Source: Epiperipatus broadwayi (Eukaryota; Onychophora; Udeonychophora; Euonychophora; Peripatidae). Taken from it: a stretch of 64,000 bases of DNA. How positions within the stretch are numbered: position 1 is the first letter of the stretch; each line of letters begins with the position of its first letter. The notes under the pieces were generated by a model. That model worked only from the letters and a program-made list of their open reading frames with translations. It searched no databases and had not been told where the DNA came from. The position numbers and the translations under genes were made by a program. The stretch lies in contig JAQFVV010012530.1 in the NCBI GenBank assembly GCA_028023455.1, forward strand, positions 1 to 64,000. Reading direction: 5' to 3'. Of this stretch, positions 25,190-36,665 are shown one piece after another.

Positions 25190-26468
25190 ATGTTACAGGA
25201 GGTGCTGCAGTTCCGCAGAGATGAGAATTAAATTTAGTGAAGAAAAATCAAAATTAATGATGATTAATACTGGGAAAAGAAAAGACAAAGAATTTTTATT
25301 GGGTGATATAAAGTTAAGTGTGGTGAATAGATATAACTATTTGAAAATCGTCTTAAGTAATCAGAGAAATTGCTTGGACGAATGGGAGAAAAAATTGATA
25401 AATGAAGCAAAAAAAAAGAAAGGGATTGATAAAGAAATTAACAGTATTCTCATATAATAAATATGATGTAACTAGAATTGTATGGAAGGGAATGGCAGTG
25501 GCAGGGTTAACATATTGGAATGATGCATTATGTGTTAGTAAAGGGGTATTAGATTACTTTAAAAAAATACAAAGAGAAGTAAGAAGACATGCATTAGGTG
25601 CAGAAGTGTGGATGGCAAAGAAGGCAATTCAACAAGAAATGAGATGGTTAAGTTTTTATATGAGAAATGCAAAAAGCAAAATAAAAATGTTTGGTAGATT
25701 GCAGTTTATGGATAATAAAAGAATACCCAAAATAGTATTTAATTGGGTTACAAGTAAAGAGCAGGCAACAAGATGGGTGAGAAAGGTAATGTGGTATGCA
25801 GAAGATTTGGATAAAGAATTTATCAGTATATTTGTACAAAAGGTGGGGTGATTGGGTTAGGAGGATTGTTGAGTGTTATTGTGTTAAGAACTGGGATAGA
25901 AGAATAGATGCATTAATAAAGAATAGGAAGTTAGAGAGATGAAGAGCTAATATGGAGAGTGAAAAGTGTTTAAATATTTATAGAAGTAAACAGGATATTG
26001 GGTATGAGTTAATTTATAATAGCAAGGAAAGTAGTTTACAGTTTAAGGCTCGAATACCATTTTTAGCAACTAAGGAATATACACATAAATGGAAAAATAT
26101 GGGTGATTTAGTCTGCAAATCTGTTAATTGAATGTAAATGCCTGAAAGCAGAAAGGGTACAAATAATGACGTTGTGGAAGAATAAATATGAACAAAGTGA
26201 TTATACAGAAAGTGGCTTATTAGTTTTTATGCTGGGTTTGGAAAAAGATAAAGGGGTTTTAGATATAAATGCCATGGAGTTGACAAAGATTATGTTGTGG
26301 AGATGGGATGGACGAGGATAGAGAAGAATATGGGAAAACTTTCAGTGGGGAATGGAAAGGGAAGTCAAAGTGGCTAACAGGTTTATCTGGGCATAGTTTC
26401 TGAGAGATTCCTAACTTTGTATAAGGAGAAGTCACAGTGCATCACATCACATCACATCATCACATCAC
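25190..26468 (+). mobile_element. LINE-B non-LTR retrotransposon, 5'-truncated
   Basis: The reading frames at 25221-25457 and 25402-25851 belong to one ORF joined by a frameshift. They cover the region just after the RT active site (MRIKFSEEKSKLMMINTG, LLGDIKLSVVNRYNYLKI) through the connection region (WKGMAVAGLTYWNDALCVSK). The decayed C-terminus extends to about 26330. The element ends in an ATCAC-repeat tail (about 26440-26468). Catalytic RT motifs are absent through truncation. The same family occurs at 42.3-43.9 and 61.6-64.0 kb. The minus frame 25648-25839 is a shadow. Confidence 0.9.
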
Positions 26469-26955
26469 AAGCTTCCACTGTACACTTTTCTCAATATTTA
26501 TCTTTTTAATATCACCAAATAATCTAATTATTGCTTTTTCACTTTGCCTAACATTCTCCAAAATATAACAATATCCTGGGTCTACATGTTAATGATTTGA
26601 GACTTTAATAGCTGTAGAAGTGTTTATAGAATCAAATGTCTTTTCATAATCTAGAAATCTGAAATATAATGGCAACTCATTGGATGTCATACATTGTGCT
26701 AAAGCCAATTTTAAGTCCATCTTGTTCCACTAGTTGGTTTAAGTTCAAAGTTCATTATAGATTGTTGTAATTATCTGATGAAAATTTTGTACAGAACTGG
26801 TAAAAGACTGATAGATTTGTAATTATTAATATCATCTTTATTACCTTTCTTAAATATCACTCTTACTACTGCATTTTTCCGCCATCTGTTTTATATCTTT
26901 ATTGTTTAGACATTTGTACATAACTTTGCCAACAGTTTTTCTATTTCCTACAATT
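26469..26955 (-). mobile_element. RTE-type LINE, internal RT fragment
   Basis: The complement corresponds to 17.62-18.0 kb of the best RTE copy. Matches include motif A (ATGTCTTTTCATAATCTAGA, minus-strand FxDYEKxFD) and the upstream region with TTTGTAATTATTAATATCAT and TTACCTTTCTTAAATATCAC. It abuts the LINE-B tail directly. Both of its ends are truncated. Confidence 0.8.
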
Positions 26956-27466
26956 CACTTTTTGTGTCTAGCCCCCCCTAGATTATTTTCTGATTGAAGT
27001 TAGTCAGTATTATGTTTGCAAATTAAATGAATATCCTCCATCCTGAAATTTTTTTTTGCTTATGCCTCTCATATCAAATAAATAATATATTAAATGATTA
27101 CATCATAAAAATTGTTTATCACCTTAAAATAAAAAATAAGATATTTATATATAATAATATTTTTAATATTTACTACTTATTAATAATAAAAAAATAATTA
27201 TTAAATTACATCTGGTTTATGATATGTTTACTATTTTTAGTAACGTATGTAATACTAAATGTTCATTGATTGAAAGGTCATGTGATGTTAAGAGATGTTG
27301 CTAAGTTGAGTTACTTTCCAGACACCTTTAGCTCTAAGTGGGCCTGTTTTTTGATGCATTAAACTGTGTGGTTTGATGTAAAAGTGGAATGGCAGAGGTA
27401 AGAGGTAATAGACTTCCGAATTTACATCCCAAATGTCACATGACCTTCTGAACAATATATTATTTC

Positions 27467-27678
27467 ATTAATATTATCTATGTTTTTATTACTCTTTACA
27501 ATGCTTTTTACAACCCACTATTAAAGTTTTGATTGCCTCAGCAATCTTCTTCAGAACTTCTACTTTTTGAAAATATAAGTACAAGTTCTGAAGAAGATTG
27601 CTGGAGCAATTGATGCCATCAATAGTGGGTTGTAAAATAGCATTGTAAAAAGTAATAGAGAACATAGATGATATTAAT
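27467..27678. repeat. F5 palindrome, about 210 bp
   Basis: The left arm from ATTAATATTATCTATG mirrors the right arm ending CATAGATGATATTAAT. The arms share TTTACAATGC, ACAACCCACTATT and CAGCAATCTTCTTCAGAACT, with a spacer of about 20 bp near 27568. The internal difference between arms is small. No protein is encoded; the minus open frame at 27489-27701 follows from the symmetry. Confidence 0.85.
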
Positions 27679-27719
27679 ATTATATGAATTTGGCAATGCA
27701 ATAAGAAAGATAAAATTAT

Positions 27720-28490
27720 TATTGGATTATTTAATAGTTTAGATATGATGTTAAAATAAATAATTTCTCTTATAGCATTATACAGAAAATTATAAAAATA
27801 AAATATTTTATCAAAATTATTTTATTTATTACACCAATTCATGCAGCAGTCTATTTATAAATATATCTCAACCAAGTTTCAAAATTAAAAAAAAAAAGTT
27901 TCTTCATCAGAAATTAGCTCAAAATAACTTACTTTCGTGGATATACCCAAAAACATATTTAAATTCAAAATATCATATACTGTACTTTAAAACATCCCTC
28001 CCTCATACTTTTAATATTTTTACAGCATAAAATATTTACTTCCTAATTTACACTTAAAACAAGCAATAAAGTTCTTTCAACAAAGATGTAGGCTGCTGAA
28101 ATGAGTTTGCTGTTAACTGAAATGAAATTCTTGGGTTTCTCTTAAGGCTTTAAGTAAATGAGTAGGACAAAGCTTAAATGTCTATTCCATACATTGTTCT
28201 TGTTACAGCTGCTATAATTATGTGATTAATCATATAGTAAATGAACCTATATGGGCTATTTATCAACACATATTAATCAGTGTGGTGAGTTTATTGGATT
28301 TTCACCTTTGAGTGTAAAACATGAAATGCTATGAGTTTTTCTTCTCAGTTGTCTAATAGTTTTTAATTGATATATCAGTTGAATTTTCTTGAAAGTAGTA
28401 TGAATATATATGAATGGACTTTTTTGCATATTTATAATTATAACAAGCAAAATAAAACTATGTTATTTCCTGAAGAATGTAAAGTTAAAA
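27720..28490. other. AT-rich tract, no gene
   Basis: No supportable gene, RNA or repeat boundary. Confidence 0.5.
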
Positions 28491-28492
28491 AT

Positions 28493-28842
28493 CACTAAAC
28501 ATCACATGATCACCATTCTTTATGCTTACACAAGCTGTTTCCGCAGAGGCAAACCTCCTATACAGTAGTACCACTTAGTGCAAGCCAGGGTAATTAATGG
28601 ACGTAGGAAGGTTTGTGCATAAAATTTCTAACTCATCCAATATACCCAAACTAGATTATAGCTTGTGGCTTTTATCAGTAAGGAACCTTGTATCTGAGAG
28701 CACTGCAACTAGAGCTAGAAACTAGTCTGGAGATATTGGATGAGTAGGCACTAGATAGGGATTTTATGCACAAACCTTCGTGAATTCATTGATTATGCTA
28801 GCTTGCACTGAATGGTGCTACTGTATGGAGAGTTTTGCCTCT
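28493..28842 (+). repeat. F1 palindromic repeat, full copy
   Basis: The outer asymmetric segment AACATCACATGATCACCATT (28498-) is followed by arms that mirror each other: CTCCTATACAGTAGTACCAC on the left and GGTGCTACTGTATGGAGAG on the right. A short centre lies near 28690-28715. Confidence 0.88.
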
Positions 28843-28929
28843 GTATAAAGTTATAAATCAATGCAGCAGTTGGAAGCTGAATGCCAGAGATCCCCCAATT
28901 GAGAATTCAGGCTGCAATTTAATAATGAC

Positions 28930-30060
28930 TTTTCATTTAACTACATATAAATACTGGTCACTGTTAAATAACAAAAGGTTACATGAATTGAAAAAAGGAC
29001 TGTCCAACATCAAATGGGACATTGTTAGAATTTGTGAAATTAGAAGAAAAGATGAAAAATAATTAATTTCAAAAGAGGGGATGTATTTTATTATAAGAGA
29101 ACAAAGGTTGAAAGCACAAGTGGACAGGTTTATTATAAATAAAAAGTTAACAAACAACATTGCGGAGATTGAGATATATCAGACAAGATGGCAAGATTAA
29201 TTATTCAACTTAATGGAAGTTTTCTCATGCAAACAATTCAACTTTACATCCAAGTTCTCATTATGATAAAGAAGTAGAAGAATTTTATATGGATGTACAA
29301 AATATTTTGATCTGATCACACATTTGAAAATTTTCATGAGAAATTTAAATACCAAAATTGTAAAACAATTGAAAGATGAAAATGCAATGAGTAAATTTGA
29401 CTCTGATGACAGAAATGGAAATGAATATGGAAACATCCAAATGAAGGTATTGCAAAATTGGATAATAATTTGATTAACATAATATATGTATTTCAGGTTT
29501 GTATTGTTCTTAATAACATCACCTAATGAAGTGATCATCAATTAATGAGATATTAGATATGGATTAATGCAACACTAGAAAGACAAAAACTATTTATAGG
29601 ATAGTATTAATAATTGATGTACCTAACTTTCAGAAATATTATATTTATTAATAGTTGATATTTCTAACCTCCAGAAACACTTCAAAGAATTTAAATTAGA
29701 ACTTGCTAATCAAATTAAAATATTGAGACTTGGAACATAGTTGAAACTTTGCTGAGATTAATAAGATTATTGATATTTATTATGAACTTCAACAAAGAAA
29801 GTTGGTAGAAAAATACACTTTATCCATAAATTTGTATTGTAATTGAGATACGACAATGTATGAATAAAAGAAGAAATATGAAAATATTTAAAATTGATCC
29901 ATAAAGAAGAATTGAATATCTGAAGTTTTGGATAATGGCATGAAAAAAGTTAATAACAATATAAAAGGTTTGAGAACCGAAAGTGATATACTGTATAAGT
30001 CGAAATCTATGAAAATTCAATTTAACAATACAATCAGAAACATTGAAATAGAATTGTAAA
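28930..30060 (+). mobile_element. RTE-type LINE, 5' endonuclease fragment (decayed)
   Basis: The 75-codon frame at 28835-29062 continues into YWSLLNNKRLHELKKGL, IKWDIVRICEIRRKDEK, which matches the N-terminal endonuclease entry of RTE proteins. Further on, shifted frames match the endonuclease of the 19-kb copy (for example the ISDKMARLIIQLN equivalent near 29175-29215). Numerous stops. The minus-strand open frames at 28933-29160, 29197-29541 and 29820-30095 are shadows. Confidence 0.75.
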
Positions 30061-30062
30061 AT

Positions 30063-30290
30063 ATTTAGTATAGCGTGTGTTGCTTTTACGTCCAACAGAT
30101 AGCGCTGTTTTTTTTTAAAAAAAAAACATGTTTTTTACCTGTCACAGGTATACAATAGTAGGTATATAAATAGTAGGTATTTACAAACACGAGTGTATTC
30201 GAATGCAACGTTGTGTCAAAAATTCAAAGCAATCGGTGAAGAACTTTCGGAGATTTAAGATTTTGAACAAACGGACATTTACATTTTATT
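30063..30290. repeat. unassigned dispersed-repeat-like segment
   Basis: This block has clearly higher complexity and GC than its surroundings: GTTGCTTTTACGTCCAACAG, AGATAGCGCTG, AATGCAACGTTGTGTC, CAAAGCAATCGGTGAAGAAC. It has sharp edges against decayed RTE on the left and Penelope on the right. No frame is convincing. It is probably a transposon terminus, family unknown. Confidence 0.4.
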
Positions 30291-31015
30291 TATATGATTA
30301 TTTTTTTCATATGCAGATATACATTGGAACTTCCATCCTTTTAAGTATTATTTTAAGCTAGTTTTTAATTTATGTTTTGTTATTTCCTATAAATGAAGCA
30401 TTTTTAATATCACTTTTATATCTAAGCAATTTACAACTTAAATATCATTATTGTTTTACAATCATTCCTCTTTTTTAAACATTCCGATTTATATAAAAAA
30501 AATTTTTTTCGTACAATAGTTTAATCATAATTTTATTTTTATATTTCCTGTTTAGGTCCTTAATTATTTTATTCGTTTTATAAAAAAGTACTTTTTGAAA
30601 AATTAAGCCTATTAAAAATGTCAATCCTTTTCCATTTTTATATTCATTTTATTCTTTTTATATTTGCCTTTTACACAATTTTTAATTTAAATTATAAGGT
30701 AATATATTTTTAAATTTCATTTTTATCATATCAATTTCCTCTTTTAATAATTTATCATTAGAACACAGTCGTATTGTTCTGCTTATTTTATTATTAATAA
30801 TAATTTTATGTATTTAATCTATATCTGAATCGCAATTATTTAATAAACTATAAAAAAGAAAATTTCTAAAAGTGCTTGTTTATATATATTCTTTTTTTTT
30901 TTTTTTTGCTTTTTTAAATTCTAACATCCATGAAATCAATTGCAATATTTATGTCTTTTTCCATAGTAAATATATAATACTGTAGATAATGAATTTAATT
31001 TATTATAGAAAAGTA
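30290..31015 (-). mobile_element. Penelope-like element, RT C-terminal fragment
   Basis: Minus-strand frames, joined across frameshifts, give the typical Penelope order. First comes a FYNKLNSL-like segment near 31000, then a [F/L]MDV motif (about 30930). Next is an IYNKHT-like segment, then ISRTIRLCSNDKLL near 30750-30790 and KFKNILPYNLN-like text. Penelope reverse transcriptases have this FLDV...SIYRKPT...RIRLCS arrangement. The GIY-YIG domain is not present. Confidence 0.75.
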
Positions 31016-31211
31016 AATAAATAACATGATTAATTATATGGAAGTTATAATTCGATTTAATTCAATTTATTTAAATCAATACATTTTATAGGAATATATA
31101 AAAAGTCTAATTATAAAACACAATATTAATAATAAACAAAAACAAAAAATAATAGAAATAAAAACAAAAGTAATATACAAATACAGAACTATATTACAAT
31201 TATTTATATTA

Positions 31212-31593
31212 AGCCAATAAACATCACATGACCACTACTTCTTATGCTTGTGTATAACTGTTGTTAAAACAGGCGAAACTCACTATACATATTGCCACAC
31301 ACAGCAAGCTAGAGTAATCAATGGATGCCAGAAGGCTTGGGCATAAAATTCCCATCTAGTGCCTACTCATCCAATATCCCCAGACTAGTTTCTGGCTTGT
31401 GGCCTTCGTCAGTGAGGAGCAATGCTCTCAGATCCAAGGCTCCTCACTGACGAAGGCCACAAGCCAGAGACTAGTCTGGGGATATTGGATGAGTAGGTAT
31501 TAGATGGGAATTTTATGCCCAACTCTTCTGGCATCCATTGATTACTCTAGCTTGCTATGTGTGGCAATATGTATAGTGAGTTTTGCCTGTTTT
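31212..31593 (+). repeat. F1 palindromic repeat, best-preserved copy
   Basis: The outer segment AAACATCACATGACCACTAC is followed by near-perfect arms of about 165 bp centred near 31422. AAAACAGGCGAAACTC on the left mirrors GAGTTTTGCCTGTTTT on the right. Both arms carry CAATATCCCCAGACTAGT, TTCTGGCTTGTGGCCTTC and GTCAGTGAGGAGC. Possible AT-rich direct repeats (AATTATTTATATTA at 31198 and AATTATATATATAT at 31594) flank it but are low complexity. Confidence 0.92.
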
Positions 31594-31619
31594 AATTATA
31601 TATATATTGATAACATTTT

Positions 31620-32510
31620 GTATTTCATTTACAGTTAAATGTTGAATTCAACATGACAAAAGCATTAAGAAATTTCACTAATACAATTTACTATGTTGAT
31701 TTATCCTTTGAATATCTTTGCCAAAAATAATATATCATTAAGTTTCCTTAATACATATTGAGAGTTACACAGTGTTCCAAACTTTGCATTGTAATAATTT
31801 ATAAATTTTTTTTGTACTGCATCCAATGCTCTATTATGAGAGTGATTGTTAGAGTTCAAAATAACATTGCCATAATTTATGATTGGTATAACAAAGACAT
31901 AAATACATGTTCATCAGTTTCACTAATAAGAAATCTTACTCCCCTAAAATGCAACTCATCAATTCTAAAAGATTTAGAGCATAAATAATGTACATGATTT
32001 GAGAAAAGTAATTTAGAATCTAAAATTATACCTAAATCTTTACATTATTTACCTTCAAAATATCATTTCCTTTTAATATGTAATTAAATAATATGAAATT
32101 TGTTTTTTTTTTTTAAAAAAAAGTAATTATTTTGGTTTTATCCTCATTTATGTTCATGTAATTTTTAATTCACCATAATTCAAATCCTTTGATACAACTT
32201 TGTAAATAATTACAGTCATTAGATGATTTAATGCATACTTATAATACTAAATTATCCATTCACTTTATTACTGTTACACAATACTTTATTTACCATCCTT
32301 TTTTACAGTTTACAGTTTCGTTTGCCGCAACAATTTTCTTCTGAACTTTACATCTCCTAGTCTCAACTCTTTATGATTTAATGTATTTATAAGTCTTAAT
32401 ATCATCAGCAAAGCATGAAATCAAGCAATCAGACATTATATAATTTAATCAAAATTATATACATTGAGCAGAAATAGTCCCAAAACAGATCCATGAGGAG
32501 CATCAGATAA
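31620..32510 (-). mobile_element. CR1/Jockey-like non-LTR reverse transcriptase fragment
   Basis: Minus-strand frames joined across frameshifts give PHGSVLG (motif B, near 32490) and CFADDIKTYKYIKS (catalytic box, near 32390-32420). They continue with CIKGFELW and KNYMNINEDKTKII (32130-32190), KDLGIILDSKLLFSNHV near 31990-32040, and ALDAVQKKFINYYNAKFGT (31770-31830). This order is that of CR1/Jockey-type RT and connection domains. It is truncated at both ends and has many lesions. The plus frame 31758-31988 is a shadow. Confidence 0.85.
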
Positions 32511-32519
32511 TAATATTAA

Positions 32520-32572
32520 TAATGCCGTTGATGATGATGATAATAATAATGATGATGATGATGATAAAGCAA
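32520..32572. repeat. GATGAT/ATAATA compound microsatellite
   Basis: Imperfect runs of GAT and AAT triplets between 32524 and 32568, at the junction between the CR1/Jockey-like fragment and the following Penelope fragment. Confidence 0.8.
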
Positions 32573-32870
32573 GAATTTTTCAGAAAAATACTTTTTATAC
32601 TTTATTAAATAATTGGAATTTAGATATGAAATGTAAACATAAAATAAATATCATTAATAATAGAATAGTTAGAGCAATAAAACTGTGTTCTCATAACAAA
32701 TTATAAAAAAAATGATGTAAAAACAAATAAGATAATGAAATATAATTATCCTATTGGATTCGTTAATAAATTATATGGAAAGAAAAGTACAGAAAGATTT
32801 TTAGAAAGTATATATAAGAATAATAAAAAATATAAACATAGAAATTTTATAATATAGTAAAGACATAACA
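32573..32870 (+). mobile_element. Penelope-like element, short RT fragment
   Basis: The plus strand reads FYTLLNNWNLDMKCKHKINI, then NNRIVRAIKLCSHNKL, the same conserved Penelope segment as at 30.75 kb on the other strand. Frameshifted text follows to about 32870. Confidence 0.65.
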
Positions 32871-35125
32871 TCTACTATATTCTGACATAAACTCCTTTGC
32901 ACATATATATTACACATAATAGCTCATATTTTGTTAATAAGCTTTCATTACAACATAATATTCAATGTTCACTGGACTGTTTGTGCTCAGTATTTTAAAT
33001 ATATATGCATATATAACACAGACATTTTTTTTACCATATACAGTATGCATATATACATTAAAATTGTAGCATAAACAAAATTGAAAGAATGATAATATAG
33101 TTATTATTAATAAATTGAATGAGCAGATTTGCATATATATATACACACACGTTCTCTTATTCACATTTATTCAAAAATCAAAATAATAAAAATATCTTTA
33201 TTTTTTTTTTAAAAATAAAATGAATAGTAAAATATCTATCATGATTAAACCCATTTTGTATACTATTTTTTTTTAGTAATTTTTATGAAAACATAATAGC
33301 TGTCTCATATTTAACAGATGATGCCCTCTAGTTATTTTGATGTTTTTAAGTCTGTATATCCTTGGAATCTATATAACCACTCTTACTTCTCAACATCCAT
33401 TTCAGATTTTCAATTAAACCATCAAACTTTTTGTCTTATGAAACAATACAAGAATGTTTTACAATTCTTCTTTTCTGTCACTATTTATCATTTAAGAATG
33501 ACTATGAATTTTTTTAGTTTTCATAAAACGTTTAGCTTTGTGCTTAGAAAACATATGCTAAATACTGTACCACATCAAATTTAGAAAGGGTAATGAAGTG
33601 GAGAATAAAATGTGTATGCTTCTACTATGTCAAAAAATATTAGGAAATATATAATGCTCCAAAACTAAAAAATGACTACCACCATATCATAAAAATAATT
33701 GAATTTAGAAATTTGGATATTTTTTATTTATTTATATATTTTTTTGGATCGCTTATAATTGAAATACTTATCATTAAAAGCCACTCAACATTTAGACAAT
33801 CCCAGTATCAATAACAATTAACAATTTCAAACTGTTGTCAAGGCAACCTTCTGGTAATGATAATAATTGAAATAGTGTATATTGATACAACATGTATCAC
33901 AGCTTCACTATAGTTTTAATCTATCAAAAAATATTTTTTATAAAATAAATAAAATAATAAAGATCATAAATAGGAAATATACTCTATATTTATAAAATGG
34001 TAAATAAAATAAAAATAGAATCAAATTATGTATTTGATTAAAAATTATAGATCCTAAGTTGTTTAGGCCACTCTTATAAAAAAGAAAAAACTGTTGTTAA
34101 AAATCTTTGCAGAAACAAAGTATCTATAGAAAAAATACAGTCACAATATTCTGGAAAGAGTATTAATAATTATTTATTTAACAATAAACTTGCTCTGGTA
34201 CAATTAAATACATGTTAAAAAAAGTTGCATTTTATGAACTTAATTTTGTAAGTAATTGTATAGTTTTTATTAAAATATATACATGTAACTTATAGAGGTT
34301 TTTTTAAAATTTCTTTACATTAAATATTCCTTTAGAGTCTTCATGTAGGTAACAGAAGAGACACTTTTAAAGTTGGAAAAAGTTGAAGATATTTTAATCT
34401 TTCAGCATTTAGGAAAAAATTATTTTGAAAGTATTGATAATATTGGCTCTCTGTTATTGCAGTCTTTCAACCTTTCTTTTTTCTGCTTTCAGAAATAGAA
34501 CTTAGAAATACTGGTCTGCCCGAAGAAGTTTTGCAAAATAAAGTGTTACATGGGTAGGAATTTTACAAATATATGACTAGTGGCATTGGAATTTCCAAAA
34601 TTCCCTATATAATGTACAGAAAGAACTGTTACTAATAAATATTTTTCCATGAGCTCTGCTAAAAAGGTATGGTCAAGTGGTGTGAATTTCAGATGATTGG
34701 AGTTGGATGCAGGAGGTTGCAGAGTGCTATGCCTCTCTAATATAAAAATAAAATTGTAAATAAACCAGTACATAAAAAGAAAATGAGTTAAAATAATTTG
34801 ATAAATAGGCTAAACAAAAGCAGAGAATTGGAAAATATGAATGATATTTATATTGTTAATTGGGTAGATTATAAAAGTGATAAAATATTTCATTTGTAGG
34901 AACAACAAAAAATTGAAAATTAAATTAGGCAGTGTCTAAAGAATACAAATTCCTCTAAACATATGTGTGTGTATATGAAAAAGTACAAACATGTAAAACT
35001 TGAAATAAAATGCTGAAAAATGTTAAACATATAATTATTTAAAAAATCTCTTAATATAAACCAAGCACTGATTATATATACGTGTGGGATATAATGATCT
35101 GGACCAACTGATGAATTCTGGTTCA
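32871..35125. other. AT-rich tract, no confident gene
   Basis: No gene supported. The frames at 32934-33164, 33318-33584 and 34546-34773 lack domains. GTTGTCAAGGCAAC at 33833-33846 fits the RFX X-box consensus, but a 14-bp match in isolation has little weight. Confidence 0.45.
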
Positions 35126-35129
35126 GCAA

Positions 35130-35260
35130 AAAATATATATACTGGAGATTATTTATTTTTTCATGTATGTAGTCATGTGTATCAGTTGTATGAGATAGAG
35201 TCAATCCTTTACAATTACATCTAATTTCCAAGTATATTAAATTATAATTGTATTCTAATA
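35130..35260 (+). mobile_element. F3 tRNA-related SINE, partial
   Basis: Contains TGGAGATTATTTATTTTTTC, ATGTATGTAGTCATGTGTAT and CAGTTGTATGAGATAGAGTC as in the other F3 copies. The segment TACAATTACATCTAATTTCC replaces the usual B-box end. Confidence 0.65.
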
Positions 35261-35336
35261 TTAAAGAATATCTATATATAAAAAAGATAAACAATTTTGA
35301 ATAGAAATAATGATAAAAAATTAGTATCTAGGCAAT

Positions 35337-35580
35337 ACTTTATCATCACCATCATCATTTTTAACCATTATGATCTCTAACTTCTCTCCATATCACCCCA
35401 GCATATTCCTTATTTCATCCATCTGTCTCTTTTTAGGTCTTTTACAATTTTTAGAATTAAGATTTCAACTGTCTACATGCTCTTCTATAAAGTGTCTAAT
35501 TCCAGACCCATAAGTAAGAACTGGTAAAACACATTTATTAAAAACCTTCCTTTACAATCATATAGGTATATTCTAGGAAA
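35337..35580 (-). mobile_element. RTE-type LINE, 3' end
   Basis: On the plus strand it begins with ATCATCACCATCATCATT, then AACCATTATGATC, and continues with the complement of the LINE C-terminus. It shares CCATAAGTAAGAACTGGTAA and CACATTTATTAAAAACCTTC with 17225-17270. It is a short 5'-truncated copy. Confidence 0.8.
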
Positions 35581-36665
35581 TAAAATGTAAGATGAAGTTT
35601 AAATACGATTCATAAAGAGAAAAAGTGGGTGGTGAATTTATGTATTAGAATTGATCACTTCTGTTTTTTTTTTTACTTTTACAGCACTGTTGAGTACATT
35701 CTTTTTCTTGTGTAGAGTGTGTGCTAAAATATTTCTAACACACAATGAAAAAAAACCCTGTACCTTTGCTCAGTTTATGATAATAATAGTTTAGTTCTAA
35801 AATGAGATTTTATTATACACAGTAAATTTACACATAAGAACAGGTAAAAGCAATATGCTTTACTATTCTTACCAAATCTTAGCATATTACATATAATAAG
35901 ATTAAAATTATTGATGTATTTTATTGACTAATTGTGTCTCTCTTGCATGTCTCTTGACATAAAATATAAACATAAATACATAATATTGCTACATATTAAT
36001 TGGTAATTGTTTGGTAATGAATCTGCACTTCACTTTGGTTAAAGTGGAAACACATATTAAACAACCCATAGGGTCTCATTACAAATATTACTGTTTTTAG
36101 CAGATCTTTTAAGTCTTTGTAATATTGCAATCAGTGTTCATGACACTAATGAACAATTTAATTGTTTATTGGAAAATTGCCATATATCTCAATAGCCATA
36201 TAAATCTTGCCAGTTATAAAGTAGTTTTATTGTATTTCCATTACTAATTAAAAAGCTAGAGCAGCGGTAGTTAACCTGGTCCCTACCACCCACTAGTAGA
36301 CATTTAAGCCTTCATGGTGGGCAGTAGGGGTTTTTTCCAATACTGAAGCACCTTTTTTTTTTTAAATTTAATTGATTTTTTAAAAAAATTTGTAGCATTA
36401 GGTTTTCATAAAATTCCCCGTGATAATTTAACTTTCTGAAAATATACTATTTGTATCTCCCGCACATAAGTTTAGTTCACATTACATAAGTAAAACTAAA
36501 CTAATATATATATATATATGTAAATTTATAAATAAATATTTGAAAATGCAGTAATTAAAAGTTTATAAAAATTATATGTATAACCGTAACTTAGAAGCAC
36601 TTTCAACTACCTTGTTGCTTTGTCAACTATCACTTTAATAATGTCAGCTTTCTCATAATTCCATG

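Noticed and set aside
31380-31480. functional hammerhead ribozyme in F1
   Set aside because: The core words are present but stem II lacks the closing G-C pair, stem I does not form next to the putative cleavage site, and the palindrome itself would dominate folding.
33833-33846. RFX X-box-like site GTTGTCAAGGCAAC
   Set aside because: One short motif with no nearby gene; expected by chance at some rate.
34920-35294. 124-codon minus-strand frame
   Set aside because: Overlaps an F3 SINE copy and has no domain; hydrophobic residues reflect base composition.
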